DNA of 64,000 bases from Calendula officinalis (lineage: Eukaryota > Streptophyta > Magnoliopsida > Asterales > Asteraceae). Where the stretch lies: NCBI GenBank assembly GCA_963853835.1, contig OY970829.1, positions 10,646,446 through 10,710,445 on the forward strand, in the 5' to 3' direction. The notes beneath the pieces were generated by a model that searched no databases, was not told where the DNA came from, and saw only the letters and a list, made by a program, of their open reading frames with translations. The position numbers and the translations under genes were made by a program. Shown here piece by piece: positions 1 to 10,691 of the stretch. The stretch's first letter is position 1. The number at the start of each line of letters is the position of its first letter.

Positions 1-38
1 GTTTGAAGTAATTAGAGATACAAGGAGATAAGAAGTAC

Positions 39-147
39 CCGAAGCAAGATCGGCAACGCAGACATCTTGAAGCAAGTCAGGATCCGCAGAGACAAAGGAA
101 GCCAAAAAGATGGCCAATATCACTAACCCAAAGTCACTTGCAGCCAT
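39..147 (-). CDS. Germin-like protein, exon 1 only (copy 1, runs off the window)
   Basis: First exon of a germin-like protein (secreted cupin of the plant cell wall). ATG at 147-145 opens a hydrophobic signal peptide ending ...SFVSA, followed by DPDLLQDVCVADLAS, the usual mature N-terminus of germin-like proteins with the first conserved cysteine. The exon ends at 39 in phase 1 against a GT donor, exactly as in the complete paralogue at 23624-23732. The two exons differ mainly at residues 4-7. Exon 2 with the metal-binding cupin motifs must lie left of the window, so the integrity of this gene cannot be judged. The upstream 150 bp also resemble those of the second copy, which points to tandem duplication of the gene together with its promoter. 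Confidence 0.88.
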
Positions 148-1190
148 AGCAAATCTTGATCTCTCAATGATTAGAATCAACAAATATAGAATAAAACCTT
201 TTCAGTGTTTAAATTAAAAAGGTGTAGTAATTATTAGGGAAAGGAGAAGTGGATTTGAGTGGGAAGAGAGAGGGTTGGTTATGCGGTATTTAAAGTGGTG
301 AAATGGAGAGGTTTTGACACCAAATTCAAATCGCTAGGTGGTCACTTTCAATTGTTCAAAAATCTAAGGACTTCATTTATTTTAGGTTTCACGATATGTG
401 GGAAATTCCAATTTGAGACATCCCCTTCTAGATACATTTGACATGGAAAATTATTAGAACACCACCGTCCGTCTCTCCACCCACGACTGCATCCCTCACC
501 CTTACTATACGTGACTTTTAGTTGACGTGCCCATCGCCTTTTTTCCTTAAGTTTGATCACTAAGGCAGTAAGGCTACCATACTTTTGTGTGAACGGTGTT
601 TGTTGTATTATGTATTAAATGTTATATCTTATGCTTTGATAATACAATGGTATTTGTTGTATTATGTATTAAATGTTGTATTTTATGCTTTGATAATAAA
701 CTATGGTGAGTCCGGCACCACTACAAGAGTTTGGTCATATGTTTATTATGAAGAAAGATGAAAACACCAAATTCAACAGGATATCTTAAAATAAATATTA
801 AATAAGAATTCTAAAAATATTGAATCGAGAAAAATACAATTATTATTAAATTATATGGTAAATAAAATTGAGACTGAGGGAGTACATTATTACTCTTGGT
901 TAGCGCAAAGGAATGAAAAATATCATCAAATGCTCTTAAAGCACGTAAATTATATACACGACTATTATCAGTTAATAATTCAATACAAGATTTAAATATT
1001 TAAAAAATATATATTAAAAATTAAAATTAGATAAAGATTATGAGTAAAAAAATATATTTTTTCGTTAATTTTGATAAATAAAAAATATTTTAATTTTAAG
1101 AAGAAAATAAAATTTGGCAAGTTTTACTTATAAAAAATTATGTTAAATTATCAATTTTTGTTCTATTCCTAGAAAGAATAGAAAGAAAAA
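148..1190. other. Upstream region of GLP copy 1, then AT-rich intergenic DNA
   Basis: About 150-400 is paralogous to the upstream region of the second GLP gene (23733-23960). Beyond that the sequence is very AT-rich. A direct repeat of about 40 bp (tgttgtattatgtattaaa and following bases) occurs at 600-640 and 655-690. No credible coding region is visible. Confidence 0.6.
287..294 (-). promoter_or_regulatory. Putative TATA box of GLP copy 1
   Basis: On the minus strand the bases read TTTAAATA, 140 bp upstream of the ATG. The surrounding sequence (a CACCAC motif just upstream of the box, CATAACC just after it) is conserved at the second GLP copy near 23845, which supports a promoter function. 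Confidence 0.5.
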
Positions 1191-4100
1191 AAAAATACAT
1201 TTTTTTTTTGAAACAGCAACAAAAGGAACCAACACCTGGAGCATCGGCAAAGCCAACACCCCAAAGCGAAGGAACCGAACTACCATAAAACTAGCAAGAT
1301 GCTAGACAAGTATCAAGAACAACATAAAATAGGGTTACAAAGCCAATTGGCCCAAGAGAAATTAGCTAACTTCTTACGGTTCCTATTCTTACACCAATAA
1401 AAAGAAAATTGTTGAATTTTAAAGAGGGTCAAGGAGCGACAAGGCACCGGCTCTCCCCTAAACAACTGATTATTGCGAGAGGACCACACACTCCAGAAGA
1501 AAACATATAAGACAGCCAAGAACGATTTGTGCAAAAACCCTTTAAGACCACTTGAATCAGGCCAGCAAAAGATATCTTCAAAGCTTGTGACAGTGTTAAA
1601 ATTCAAGCCCCACCAGTTACCTAGGTCACGAAGAATGTCATTAACAAACGAGCAAGACCAAAAAAGATGATCCTCGGTCTCCACCTGATTATTACACAGA
1701 CAACAAAGATCATTAATACAATTGATACCTCGAGAGGCGAGATTGGATTTGCACGAAGTTCGTCTGTGATAAATGCGCCAAGCAAGAATGTATATTTTCC
1801 CAGGGACAAGTTTGTTCCAAACAAAATCAGAGTTGAAACGGTTAGCGAGACGAAGATCATCAAGAGCTGACCTAAGCGAGGCAGCCTTGAAAGAACCGGA
1901 TGGGTCAAGCGCCCAAACCCATCGATCGTTTGTATGTTGAAAGAGACTATTAAGATGTATATTAAGCTTGTCGCAATCCTTGCTAATTTTTAAGATGCTA
2001 CGCCAGATTCCCGCAAACTTACCAAATCTGGATAACGACCCCAGATCGCCGTCATTACCATGAAGAGAGACAATCACTTTCCGCCAAAGTGAAGAATCCT
2101 CTGTTTTAAACCGCCACCACCATTTACAAAGTAACGAGATATTCTGAGCTTTAAGGCTCCCGATCCCTAGACCTCTTGTCGCCAAGTCAGAAAGCACACG
2201 GTCCCAAGCAATCCAAAAGATCTTTTTGTTGTTATCGGAGGAACCCCAAAAGAAATTAGCTCTAATGCTTTCAAGCTTATTTAAAACAATTTTCGGAGCC
2301 TTGAAAAAGGAGAGAAAATAAATTCCCAAGCTGCCCAACACGCTTTTGCAAAGCGTTAACCTACCACCCGAGGAAAGAGAATCAGCTTTCCATTTGGAGA
2401 GTTTTGCTTGGAATTTCTCAATAACAGGGGTCCAAGAGGCGATGCGGTTCATAGAAACCCCATTGGCAAACCTAGATAAAAGATAGGTAAGGAACCAACC
2501 GAACAGTTGATGAAGGAAGCAAGCCGAGAAGTCTCAAGGTCGGTCACGCCGAACCCCAACAGAGAGCTCTTGTTGATGTTAATTTTGAGACCCGAAGCTA
2601 GATAAAAGCATCTTAAAACACAAACTAGGTTTAGAACGTTACCCGGAGACCAATCACCAATAAACAAAGCGTCGTCCGCATATTGAAGATGAGAAATTAT
2701 AGGACCATTGTTGGGTAACCTAATGCCATGAAACACGCCTTTACAATCAGCTTCTTTAAGGACGATATTAAGACCTTCAGCAACTATAAGAAAAAGGAAC
2801 GGGGCCATCGGGTCCCCTTGTCTAACACCCCTCGTCATATGAAATTCTTTGGTCGGGGACCCGTTGATAAGCACGGAAATCGAGGCCGAGGAGAGACATT
2901 CTTTGATCCACAATCTCCATTTATTGCCAAAATTCATAAAACCCATGATATCGTCTAAATAATCCCACGATACCGAATCGAAAGCTTTATCAAAATCAAC
3001 TTTTAAAACAAAAGCTTTATGCTTAGAATGCTTGATCCAAGAAATAACCTCGCTAATGATTAGTGGGCCATCCAATATATTCCTTCCTTGAAGAAAACCC
3101 GTTTGCTCCGGCCCAATGACCGAATCGATTACCGTTTTAAGCCGATTGGCCATAGCTTTAGAAATAATTTTGTATAAAGAGCCAATTAGACTGATGGGTC
3201 TAAAATCAGAAAAATTTAATGGATCGGAGCATTTGGGAATAAGAGATATAAAAGAGGCATTACAACCATGAGCAAGCGATCCATGAGCTTCAAAATCTTT
3301 GACTGCCTCCATAAGATCGTGCTTAATAATGTGCCAAAATTGCTTGAAGAATTTTAGAGAGTAACCATCGGGGCCCGGAGATTTGTCGTTACCGCATTGC
3401 CAAATTGCTGCTTTAATTTCGACCTCAGAAAAAGAAACTTCTAACGACATCTGCTGCTCAATAGAAAGAGATTTGAACAAACTACTGTTAAAAGCAGGTC
3501 TATTAATATTAAGAGAAGAAAATTTCTTCTCAAAAAAATTTGCAGCCTCGTTTTTTATTGAGACCGGGTCAGAACACCAAACCCCGTTAATAGATAAACC
3601 ATGAATTGAATTCCCTCTCCTTTTCTGATTAATTACACCGTGAAAAAATCTTGAGTTTTCATCACCATCGATCGCCCATTTGATTTTTGCTTTTTGCTTA
3701 AGATCTCGAATTTTGCATTTTTCCATGTCTAAAATTTGGAGATCAGTTGTGTGGCGCGCAAGCTTTTCCTGTTCAGAAAGAAAAGACGATTCTGCTTTGA
3801 GATCAAATTGAGCAGCTTGCAATTTAAGCTCTAAAAGTTTACCATTTTCAAGATTTTTAATATTAGATTTCCAACCAATAATTTTTTGTTTTAGAGCTTT
3901 CAACTTGTAATAAAATCGCTGGATTGGAGGAGCATTATGATTGAAATGTAACGTGTTCCAGGAAGAACAAACCAGGATCTTAAAGGAGCTAATGTCGGTC
4001 CATGAATCAAACATCTTAAAATACGAAGGACCAAAATCAACCGAGAGAGAATTAAATAAAACTGGACAGTGATCCGAGTGACCCCGCGGCAGGATGGTGG

Positions 4101-4775
4101 CATTTGGATCATTCCAAACATTAAAAAAAATTTGAGAAACAAAGAAGCGATCCAACTTACTAAGCTTATCCCCATCCCGATTAAATCTAGAAAATCTCTT
4201 TTCACCACTTTTAATTTCCGATAAAGAACCATCGTTGATGAAAGCATTGAAATTCGAAGCACCCGCCATAGAGAAACTAGTGCCCTTTCTTTCATCGGCG
4301 GTTCTGACTTCATTGAAGTCACCGAAGATCATTGAAGTCACCGAAGATGACCCAAATGAAGGATCAAATCTGTTAAGAATGTCAAGAATGCTGGACCATA
4401 ACCGCCGTTTAGCATGAGAGCTTTGAGGAGAATAAATATTAATAAACCCACAAGTGGTGTCAAGCCCGGACCATTTGCCCCACACAGCAAGAAAGCCAAT
4501 GCCCACAGATCGAACCAGCTTTCACAAAAACGGAGGGGTCCCAAATTGTGATAATCCCCCCGGATCTGCCATTAGCACCAAGAAATTCAGAATCAAAATT
4601 GATACCACCCCAATAAGCCTTAATCAACCGATGATCAAAACATTCAGACATAATCTCCCGCATACCGAGAATACTAACTTTATTGGAATAACATAAATCT
4701 TTAATCCAATTTTGCTTCAGAGTAGAAGCCACCCCTCTGATGTTGATCGATAGAACCTTCATTAAAAACCAGCAA
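1191..4775 (-). mobile_element. LINE (L1-type non-LTR retrotransposon), 5'-truncated
   Basis: On the minus strand the element runs from the start of an ORF2 near 4762 to a poly(A) tail that appears as a T run at about 1200-1209. ORF2 has the L1 order endonuclease, reverse transcriptase, C-terminal zinc-binding region. No ORF1 (gag-like) is present to the right of ORF2, so the copy is probably truncated at the 5' end, as is common for LINEs. I could not identify a convincing target-site duplication. Confidence 0.88.
1313..4762 (-). pseudogene. LINE ORF2: endonuclease - reverse transcriptase - zf-RVT, frameshifted
   Basis: The N-terminal part (4762 to about 4500) starts MKVLSINIRG, typical of the apurinic-type endonuclease, and continues in another frame with GDFNE and GHSDHCPV motifs. 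The reverse transcriptase follows, with the NDKSPGPDG entry, FRPISLIGSLYKII, VDFDKAFDSV, RGVRQGDP and the catalytic YADD at about 2660-2680. The C-terminal part (2452-1313) contains the GGRLTLCKSVL block and a CxxC...HLFWSC zinc-binding motif of the plant zf-RVT family. Two frame changes, near 4500 and at 2450, break the frame, so no full-length protein can be made. The catalytic YADD itself is intact. ORF2 products normally nick target DNA and prime reverse transcription in the nucleus. Confidence 0.9.
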
Positions 4776-5059
4776 CATCACCTGATTTGGAAATGAAAAT
4801 TTACATACACTCTAAGGAATGAAAATTCTTAAAAGAGAAAGAATCACATTCCTAATAAAACGACTTATTTTATTCCCGCTTGGTAAACAAATAATTTTTT
4901 CATTACACTGAAATCATCCATTCCATTCCACCCCTTTCTTCTTTTTCTTGATAAAGTGACTTAACCAACCAGTTCGAAAAGTACACGGTTAAATTGACTT
5001 AATCCAGTTTTAAAAGTACAATAGTTTAAATGAGCAAGAAAAAAAAAATACAACACGTC

Positions 5060-5982
5060 TTAAACCCCAACTATCAACGATCGACCATATTATGGGTATG
5101 TATCAATAGAAAAGGGTCCTTATTTGAAGAAGTTGAAGAAGCAATGCATTTTCGTAAAATATACATATATGTATACATATACATACATATATGTATATAT
5201 ACATATATATTCATACCATAAATATACATATGTTCAAATTTATACCATATATATGTATATATACACATATATATGCACATGCATTTTACGTAACTTGCAT
5301 TTTCAGTCATAACTTGCATTTTCAATCGGAACATGCATTTTCATTTCCGAAAATGCATATGCATACCGTATATAGATGTGTATATATATACATATATACG
5401 GTACAAAATATGAACAATGTATATCTATGGTATGAATATATATATGTATATATACATATATGTATGGGGTCCGGATCCGGTGAGTACTCAAAAACCGGTG
5501 AGGACTGCGAGGACTCAAAAAAAAATTCTGAAAATGATCCAAAACAAACTGTTTTTAAAATATTTTCTTTTTTAAACATAAAAATCGCAGCCTATATGAT
5601 CCAAAAAAAAATTCAGAAATGATCAAAAAAAAATTTTGGATCATAATAATGATCCACAAAAAAATATGGATCATTATTATAATAAAAAAAAAAAGTGGAT
5701 CATAATTTTTTTTTCAAAATTTTTTTGGGTCAAATGTAGTAATAATCATGGGGAGTTATATATAATTTTTTCGGAATTTTTTGAAATTTTTTTGAGGTGT
5801 CCTCACCGTTTTATGAGTCCTCACCGGATCCCACTTCTATAAGTATGTATGTGTATACATATATGTATATTTTATGAAAATGCATTGGTTCTTCAACTTC
5901 TTGAAATAAAGATGTTCTTTTTTTTATCCTTATTCCCATATTATTAGGTCAACTATTTGTAACAATTTTCTAGGGGGTTTAA
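5060..5982. mobile_element. Foldback element with arms of about 130 bp
   Basis: The left arm (about 5060-5186) and right arm (about 5844-5982) are inverted copies with indels. Shared blocks include TTAAACCCC, GACC...AATATGGG, CTTTATTT.AAGAAGTTGAAGAA and CAATGCATTTTC.TAAAATATACATATATG. The interior has AT-rich palindromic runs (repeated atacatatatgtat), three short repeats built on 'aacttgcattttca' at 5287-5340, and a second inverted-repeat element. No transposase is visible, so it would be a non-autonomous element. Several overlapping Tyr/Ile-rich ORFs here are artefacts of the AT repeats. Confidence 0.65.
5466..5833. mobile_element. MITE nested in the foldback element
   Basis: Terminal inverted repeats: the left end reads GGATCCGGTGAGTACTCA, then AAACCGGTGAGGAC. 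The reverse complement of the right end reads GGATCCGGTGAGGACTCA, then AAACGGTGAGGAC. The interior is rich in 'gatcc' and A/T runs with no coding capacity. About 370 bp. The flanking AT repeats give no unambiguous target-site duplication, so the superfamily is unknown. Confidence 0.65.
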
Positions 5983-7007
5983 TGTAATATTTATATACTT
6001 AGTCAACTAGGATGTCTTTGTTTTGATGGTTTAAAAGTATGTGAATTAGAATTGGAATATTGATAGTGTTTGTTTTAAAAGAATGAGTTATAAAAATAGT
6101 ATCAAACCCTCGGTTTCTCTGAACCATACATCGCATACGTTTGAAAAACCCATTCCCATTTCTCCATCACTCTCCATCTTCGTATGCTTCGTAAAATCAT
6201 GGCATCATGGATTGAGCTCCATCTCATCATCGGTATGCTTCCATCTCGCTCATATTCGATTGAAGGGAAAATCCAATCCAACCACACTATATCACTCCCT
6301 TCATATTTGAAGTGAGAAGTTTTCCTTCTATCAATGGACCCCACAAATTTTAAAATAGTGATTGTTAATGGAATATAAGTACCACTAGTATTGAAGGAAA
6401 GAATAAAGTGTATGTTTGAAGTTGAGATTTTATTTAAATAGAATAATCCCACCAATTTATAGAGGATATAGTCGGAGATGCTCTATGAAAGCTATATTCA
6501 TTTTATTTGACATTCTGGTTGCTTGTTTGTACAAGTTTTAAAACAAATGGTATAAGTATATAAAATTTAATGTTGTGGTGTGTAAACAAGTTTTTGTAGT
6601 GTAGATCATCTCTTTTTCATAATGATAGTGATGCATATTCATGAATTTTTTTTTACTCTCTCTACACTCTCTTACTAGAATTCTTATAATTATGCTTGAA
6701 TATAGACTCAACACATATTTATTATATTCAGTCATAAACTACAATTATGTTATTGCAATTTAGTTTAATCATACAATTTTTACAAGCATGAGACATGCAT
6801 ATAGCGGCACGAAGCCTGTTGTTTTATTTATGGATTTTAATAATACTTCATCTATTTGATAAAATGTTATTTTAACCATAAAATATAATCCAACCTAATA
6901 TGCTGTCAAAAACGGTTTGACAAAAGGAGATAAATCTATCTGTTTATTCTATTGTGTTTTAAAATGAATCGAAAAATATGTGATGAATCAAGCTCTTTAT
7001 TATCTTA
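5983..7007. other. Intergenic DNA, nothing recognised
   Basis: AT-rich sequence with short opposing ORFs at 6083-6455 that have no recognisable domain. A fragment 'ggagatgctct' at 6474-6484 resembles the end of a Tourist-type MITE, but I could not pair it with a second end. Confidence 0.5.
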
Positions 7008-7009
7008 TA

Positions 7010-7786
7010 CTCCCTCGTCCCTATTTCTTTCTAAATTTTTGTCCCACAAAAACATTCTCATTTCTCAAATTGATGGGGTCCATTCAATAAAATAATATAA
7101 TTTTCAAAGACCTCACCACTAAGAGCATCCCCAATGGTTAACCTAGCAAAAGCTTATTACTTTTGCCACATAAACAATCTACTAACTAAAAACCTTTTCA
7201 TAAATTACATCTCCAATGGTTAACATTTCTAAAAGTTTTTTCTTTTATAATATTTCTAATATACATTTATCTATCTTAAATGTTTTATAAATACCCCCTA
7301 TATACAATTTGACACTTTTTTTGACATCTTACTAAATATAATATTTTTTAAAATGTCTCATACAAAAATATTATAATAATTGACATTAAATATTATATAA
7401 TTTATTTATTAACTAATAAAAATATAATAAACAATCTATATATAATATATCTAATGTTTAAAATGAAAAATTATTAAATATAAGGGACTAAAAATGACAA
7501 ATATTAAATCTTAGTTAAAAGGTTAGTAGAAAAAAAGTCATTGGAATAAGCTTTTGAAAAAGCTAATTAATCCAATGGTAAAATGTCTTTCAAATACTTA
7601 TTAGAATAGTAAAAAGCTTTTAAAAAAACTCCCATTGGAGATGCTCTAACTATCCAATAACTATCTTTTTCTCTCCAATCTTACCTTATATTTTAATCAA
7701 AAGTATTACCAATGACCCCACCACTAACTATCTTGTTAAGACTTGTGCCCAAGAGAAATGGGTACTTTTTTGTGGGACGGAGGGAG
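7010..7786. mobile_element. Stowaway-like MITE, interrupted by a Tourist-like MITE
   Basis: The left end CTCCCTCGTCCC at 7010 and right end GGGACGGAGGGAG at 7774-7786 form the classic Stowaway (Tc1/mariner) terminal inverted repeat and are flanked by TA on both sides. Subterminal 'gtcccacaaaaa' and 'tttttgtggga' also pair. Without the 524-bp insertion the element would be about 250 bp, the normal Stowaway size. Confidence 0.85.
7123..7646. mobile_element. Tourist-like MITE (PIF/Harbinger type)
   Basis: Terminal inverted repeats GAGCATCCCCAATGG and CCATTGGAGATGCTC are flanked by a 3-bp TAA duplication (7120-7122 and 7647-7649), the signature of PIF/Harbinger elements. AT-rich, with subterminal 'agcttatta'-type repeats and no coding capacity. 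It lies inside the Stowaway element and is therefore younger. Confidence 0.88.
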
Positions 7787-7820
7787 TATTTATGAGTAAC
7801 CGTTCTCAATATTTATTAAA

Positions 7821-8747
7821 CTAGCAAGGTACCCGTGCAATATGGCGGCCGCGGGTACCCTGCAAAATTTTTGTCAGCGACCAAATGTTCTCGAATCCGG
7901 TCCTGTACAAGTTCAACATCCGCAGCCTGCCGCAAGATCACTTCTACTTTAACCAATTACGTTGAACAATTTGGTTATCCCCTACACATTACAACAAATC
8001 CATTAACCAATTACATTGCCTTTGAACAATTACGTTGCCTTTAACCAATCTAGATCTCTACACTTATTAAAATTTGAAATCAAAATAGTAACAAATTATA
8101 CGACTGATTTATGCAAAAAGATAGAAACGGGCCTGCGGGACATGGTCTACTGCTTTAGCCATACGTCCCATACTTGACACGCGGTTTAGAAGCTGTAAAA
8201 CTCGTCTACTTGCACATGCAACTTTCATGCCGGTTGTATATAAGTCCGATAATGAAGATATGGAAGATCCAACTGCAAATTAAAAGTTTAATTAGTGTAA
8301 TCATCAGGTAGTTTAAATAATTAATTAAATGGTTGTAATTTGTGATTACCAACCAGCGAGACTGTTGAGGATAAAGGATGTTAGAGAGCCAGCTGTCATC
8401 AAACCAATTATACTTAAGTAAGCTCCATATATCATAATTGTAATGATCACATATAATGTTGATGCACCACTCATTTGTTGATTATTTGTATCACCAATAT
8501 AATTTAAGTATAATAGGTTAAACTTTGTGACTAAATGTAATCTTAATAAACATCGACCAAGTAAGAGTGTGTGCGGAGTGCATCATTGTTTAAATTTATT
8601 ATAATTAAAATACACTGACTTAAGAGGAGTCCGATGTAGCGCCCCTAGTGGTGCCCAAAGGGTAGAGCCTCTGTCTGGGGTCGAGCTGCCACGTCAGCTA
8701 GGAAGTTTTTTATTTAAGTTAATACTCCTTTATTAAAAATGCATAGA
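7821..8747 (-). mobile_element. Helitron-like non-autonomous element (family 2, copy 1)
   Basis: On the minus strand the 3' end has a stem GGTACCCG/CGGGTACC followed by TTGCTAG and then T, matching the Helitron rule hairpin-CTRR|T. A related 3' end occurs at 26854. The 5' boundary is less sure: TCTATGCATTTTTAATAAAG at 8747 looks Helitron-like, but the preceding base is T rather than A. Next to the 3' hairpin (about 7952-7862) there is an open minus-strand stretch containing AADVELVQDRIREHLVADKN, perhaps a captured exon. Confidence 0.45.
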
Positions 8748-9611
8748 AAATCCGAATTTGAGAATCAAACCCGTTTTTTTGACCAGAATCCGGTCCGCAG
8801 TTGGGCGGTTTTGACCGGTTATGAGTATTCTTTGGAACTGCCTTTAGCAGTTGTTGGTGGTTTCTCAATGATGGAATTAACCATTATTTTTTGTCACATG
8901 ATCTGGTACAAATTTCTTATATAACTTTCATATTCTCTTTTCTTGAAAAATATCTGATTTCATCAGATTGAAGATTTCGAGTGTACCATCGAAATACTTT
9001 CATATAAAAGTGATAGACTTCGGATTTTCCAAGAATATGAAAATCAGTAAAAAATTTAACATCATACCACCAAAAAGTACACGTAAAAGTTTCTGTATTT
9101 AAAAAGAAAATTAATAAAACTAATGTTTGTGATTATAAGTATAACTACTAGTGTATATGGTGAGAAACTCACCTCAAGTCCTTAGCAACATGATAAAATC
9201 TCAAACTGGTCCAACACCTTCCCGAGACAAAACAGAACCTATTATCAGTAAAATATACACCTATTAAGTTCTAACTTCATTTAACGCAACAATATGCATT
9301 TTTCACATTCTGCGTTTCTTGAACTATGTCCATTGTTTAGACCATAACTTTTAAACGGTAACTCCAATTGACTCTGAATCGGTCTTTCTAGAAAGTAGAC
9401 TCGAAAAGGAACAATTTGATGTGAGATGACCTTTCTCTAATTCAGAATATAAGGACACTAAAAATGGATTATAAAACAGCCTACAGAATCTGTCCGAATC
9501 AACATTACGACAAACGATTTTACCGACACAATCCGACACAAAACCCTCAAAAATCTAACGTGACTTCAAGTTGTAATGTGTGTATGGGGTCTTCAAGCTC
9601 AGCTTGGAATT
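8748..9611. other. Intergenic, probably old transposon remains
   Basis: AT-rich sequence without a supported gene. The stretch 9330-9600 ('ccataacttttaaacggtaactccaatt' type) resembles degenerate retrotransposon LTR or leader sequence, but no partner is present in the window. Confidence 0.4.
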
Positions 9612-9616
9612 CATAT

Positions 9617-10610
9617 TGTTGGGTCGCTGAAAAGCATCCCCACTGAAGGGATTTAATGAAGACAAAAAGGCAAATAGTTAGAAGACAATCTGAGGATTAG
9701 TTCCTCAGATTGTGGGTAATTAAATCTGAGCAGTTCGGATTTCAGTTACCCAGCTACACTATCTAATCAACCATCTGAAACAACGATCAGTTCCCCGTGC
9801 GGAATCAGATACTGATCAACAGATCAGATAGTTGTAGCAGGCTCAGTGTACACTTGACAATAACGCTGAGTCTTGAAGACATATACCTCTCTAAGCAAAA
9901 CTCTTAGTGAAGGTCACCGAAGCTGAAAGCCATCTGAAGAAGCATGTGTATCCGAAAACTTATGGCGATCTGAAGCGTACAAAGGCCCGAAGTTTCAGTG
10001 TCACAGAAAGACACAAGTAAAGCACAAGTTAGTGTGTCACCGATAAAGGGAATACTATGCAAATCTTCTAGATGATATCGGCGATCACAAGACGACAGAA
10101 AGTATTGTTAGAATTCCGTTAGTAGTGCTCGTCGCATGAAATATCCTCTGCACCAATGGAATTCTCACACATGGATTCGATTGATCAATCCTTTGGCACC
10201 ACGTTTCCCAATGCTATAAATCGAGGACTTAGCGATCGAATTTGGTGTGCACCCAACAAGTCTACACGCTGCTAAAATCTTCCCAGACTTTATTCTTCGA
10301 GCTGAGTGTAAACAACCAGTTATATCTTTGTTACTTGATTTGAGAATTGAATCTCTGTAACGAAGATATCTAGTCTTGTGCCTGATCATTTGTTGATCAG
10401 ATATTGTCTTACATAGTATCTGTTATTGTCTATTTCCTGCAAGCAGTTTAGTAAGGATTTGTTCTTAGCTATTCCGTAAACTGCTTGGTGCTTTATTGTA
10501 TCATTATTGATTAATAAAGAAAAGTTTAAAAAGTGTTGACTGTTGCCTTAATTTTTATCTGGTCAGTGAAAGCGTATAAGGGCAAAAATTCACTTATCAC
10601 GACACTAACA
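9617..10610 (+). repeat. 5' LTR of element A
   Basis: Starts TGTTGGGTCGCTG and ends ...CACTAACA. The 3' copy matches it along its whole length with scattered substitutions. Confidence 0.93.
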
Positions 10611-10612
10611 AT

Positions 10613-10624
10613 TGGTATCAGAGC
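10613..10624 (+). other. Primer-binding site (tRNA-Met) of element A
   Basis: TGGTATCAGAGC, two bases after the LTR end: the standard plant retrotransposon primer site complementary to initiator tRNA-Met. Confidence 0.92.
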
Positions 10625-10691
10625 AGGACAATTAATTCATAATTGTTGATTTGCTTACTTATTGATCAAAAAGAGTGAAAAATTATCTCAA

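Noticed and set aside
1190..4800. Target-site duplication for the LINE
   Set aside because: Similar A-rich strings occur on both sides (tacat), but no unambiguous match could be fixed.
5030..5622. Several overlapping Tyr/Ile-rich ORFs
   Set aside because: They arise from AT palindromes on both strands and overlap each other in all frames.
6083..6455. Opposing ORFs of 75 and 117 codons
   Set aside because: No recognisable motif, no promoter or splice context, overlapping on opposite strands.
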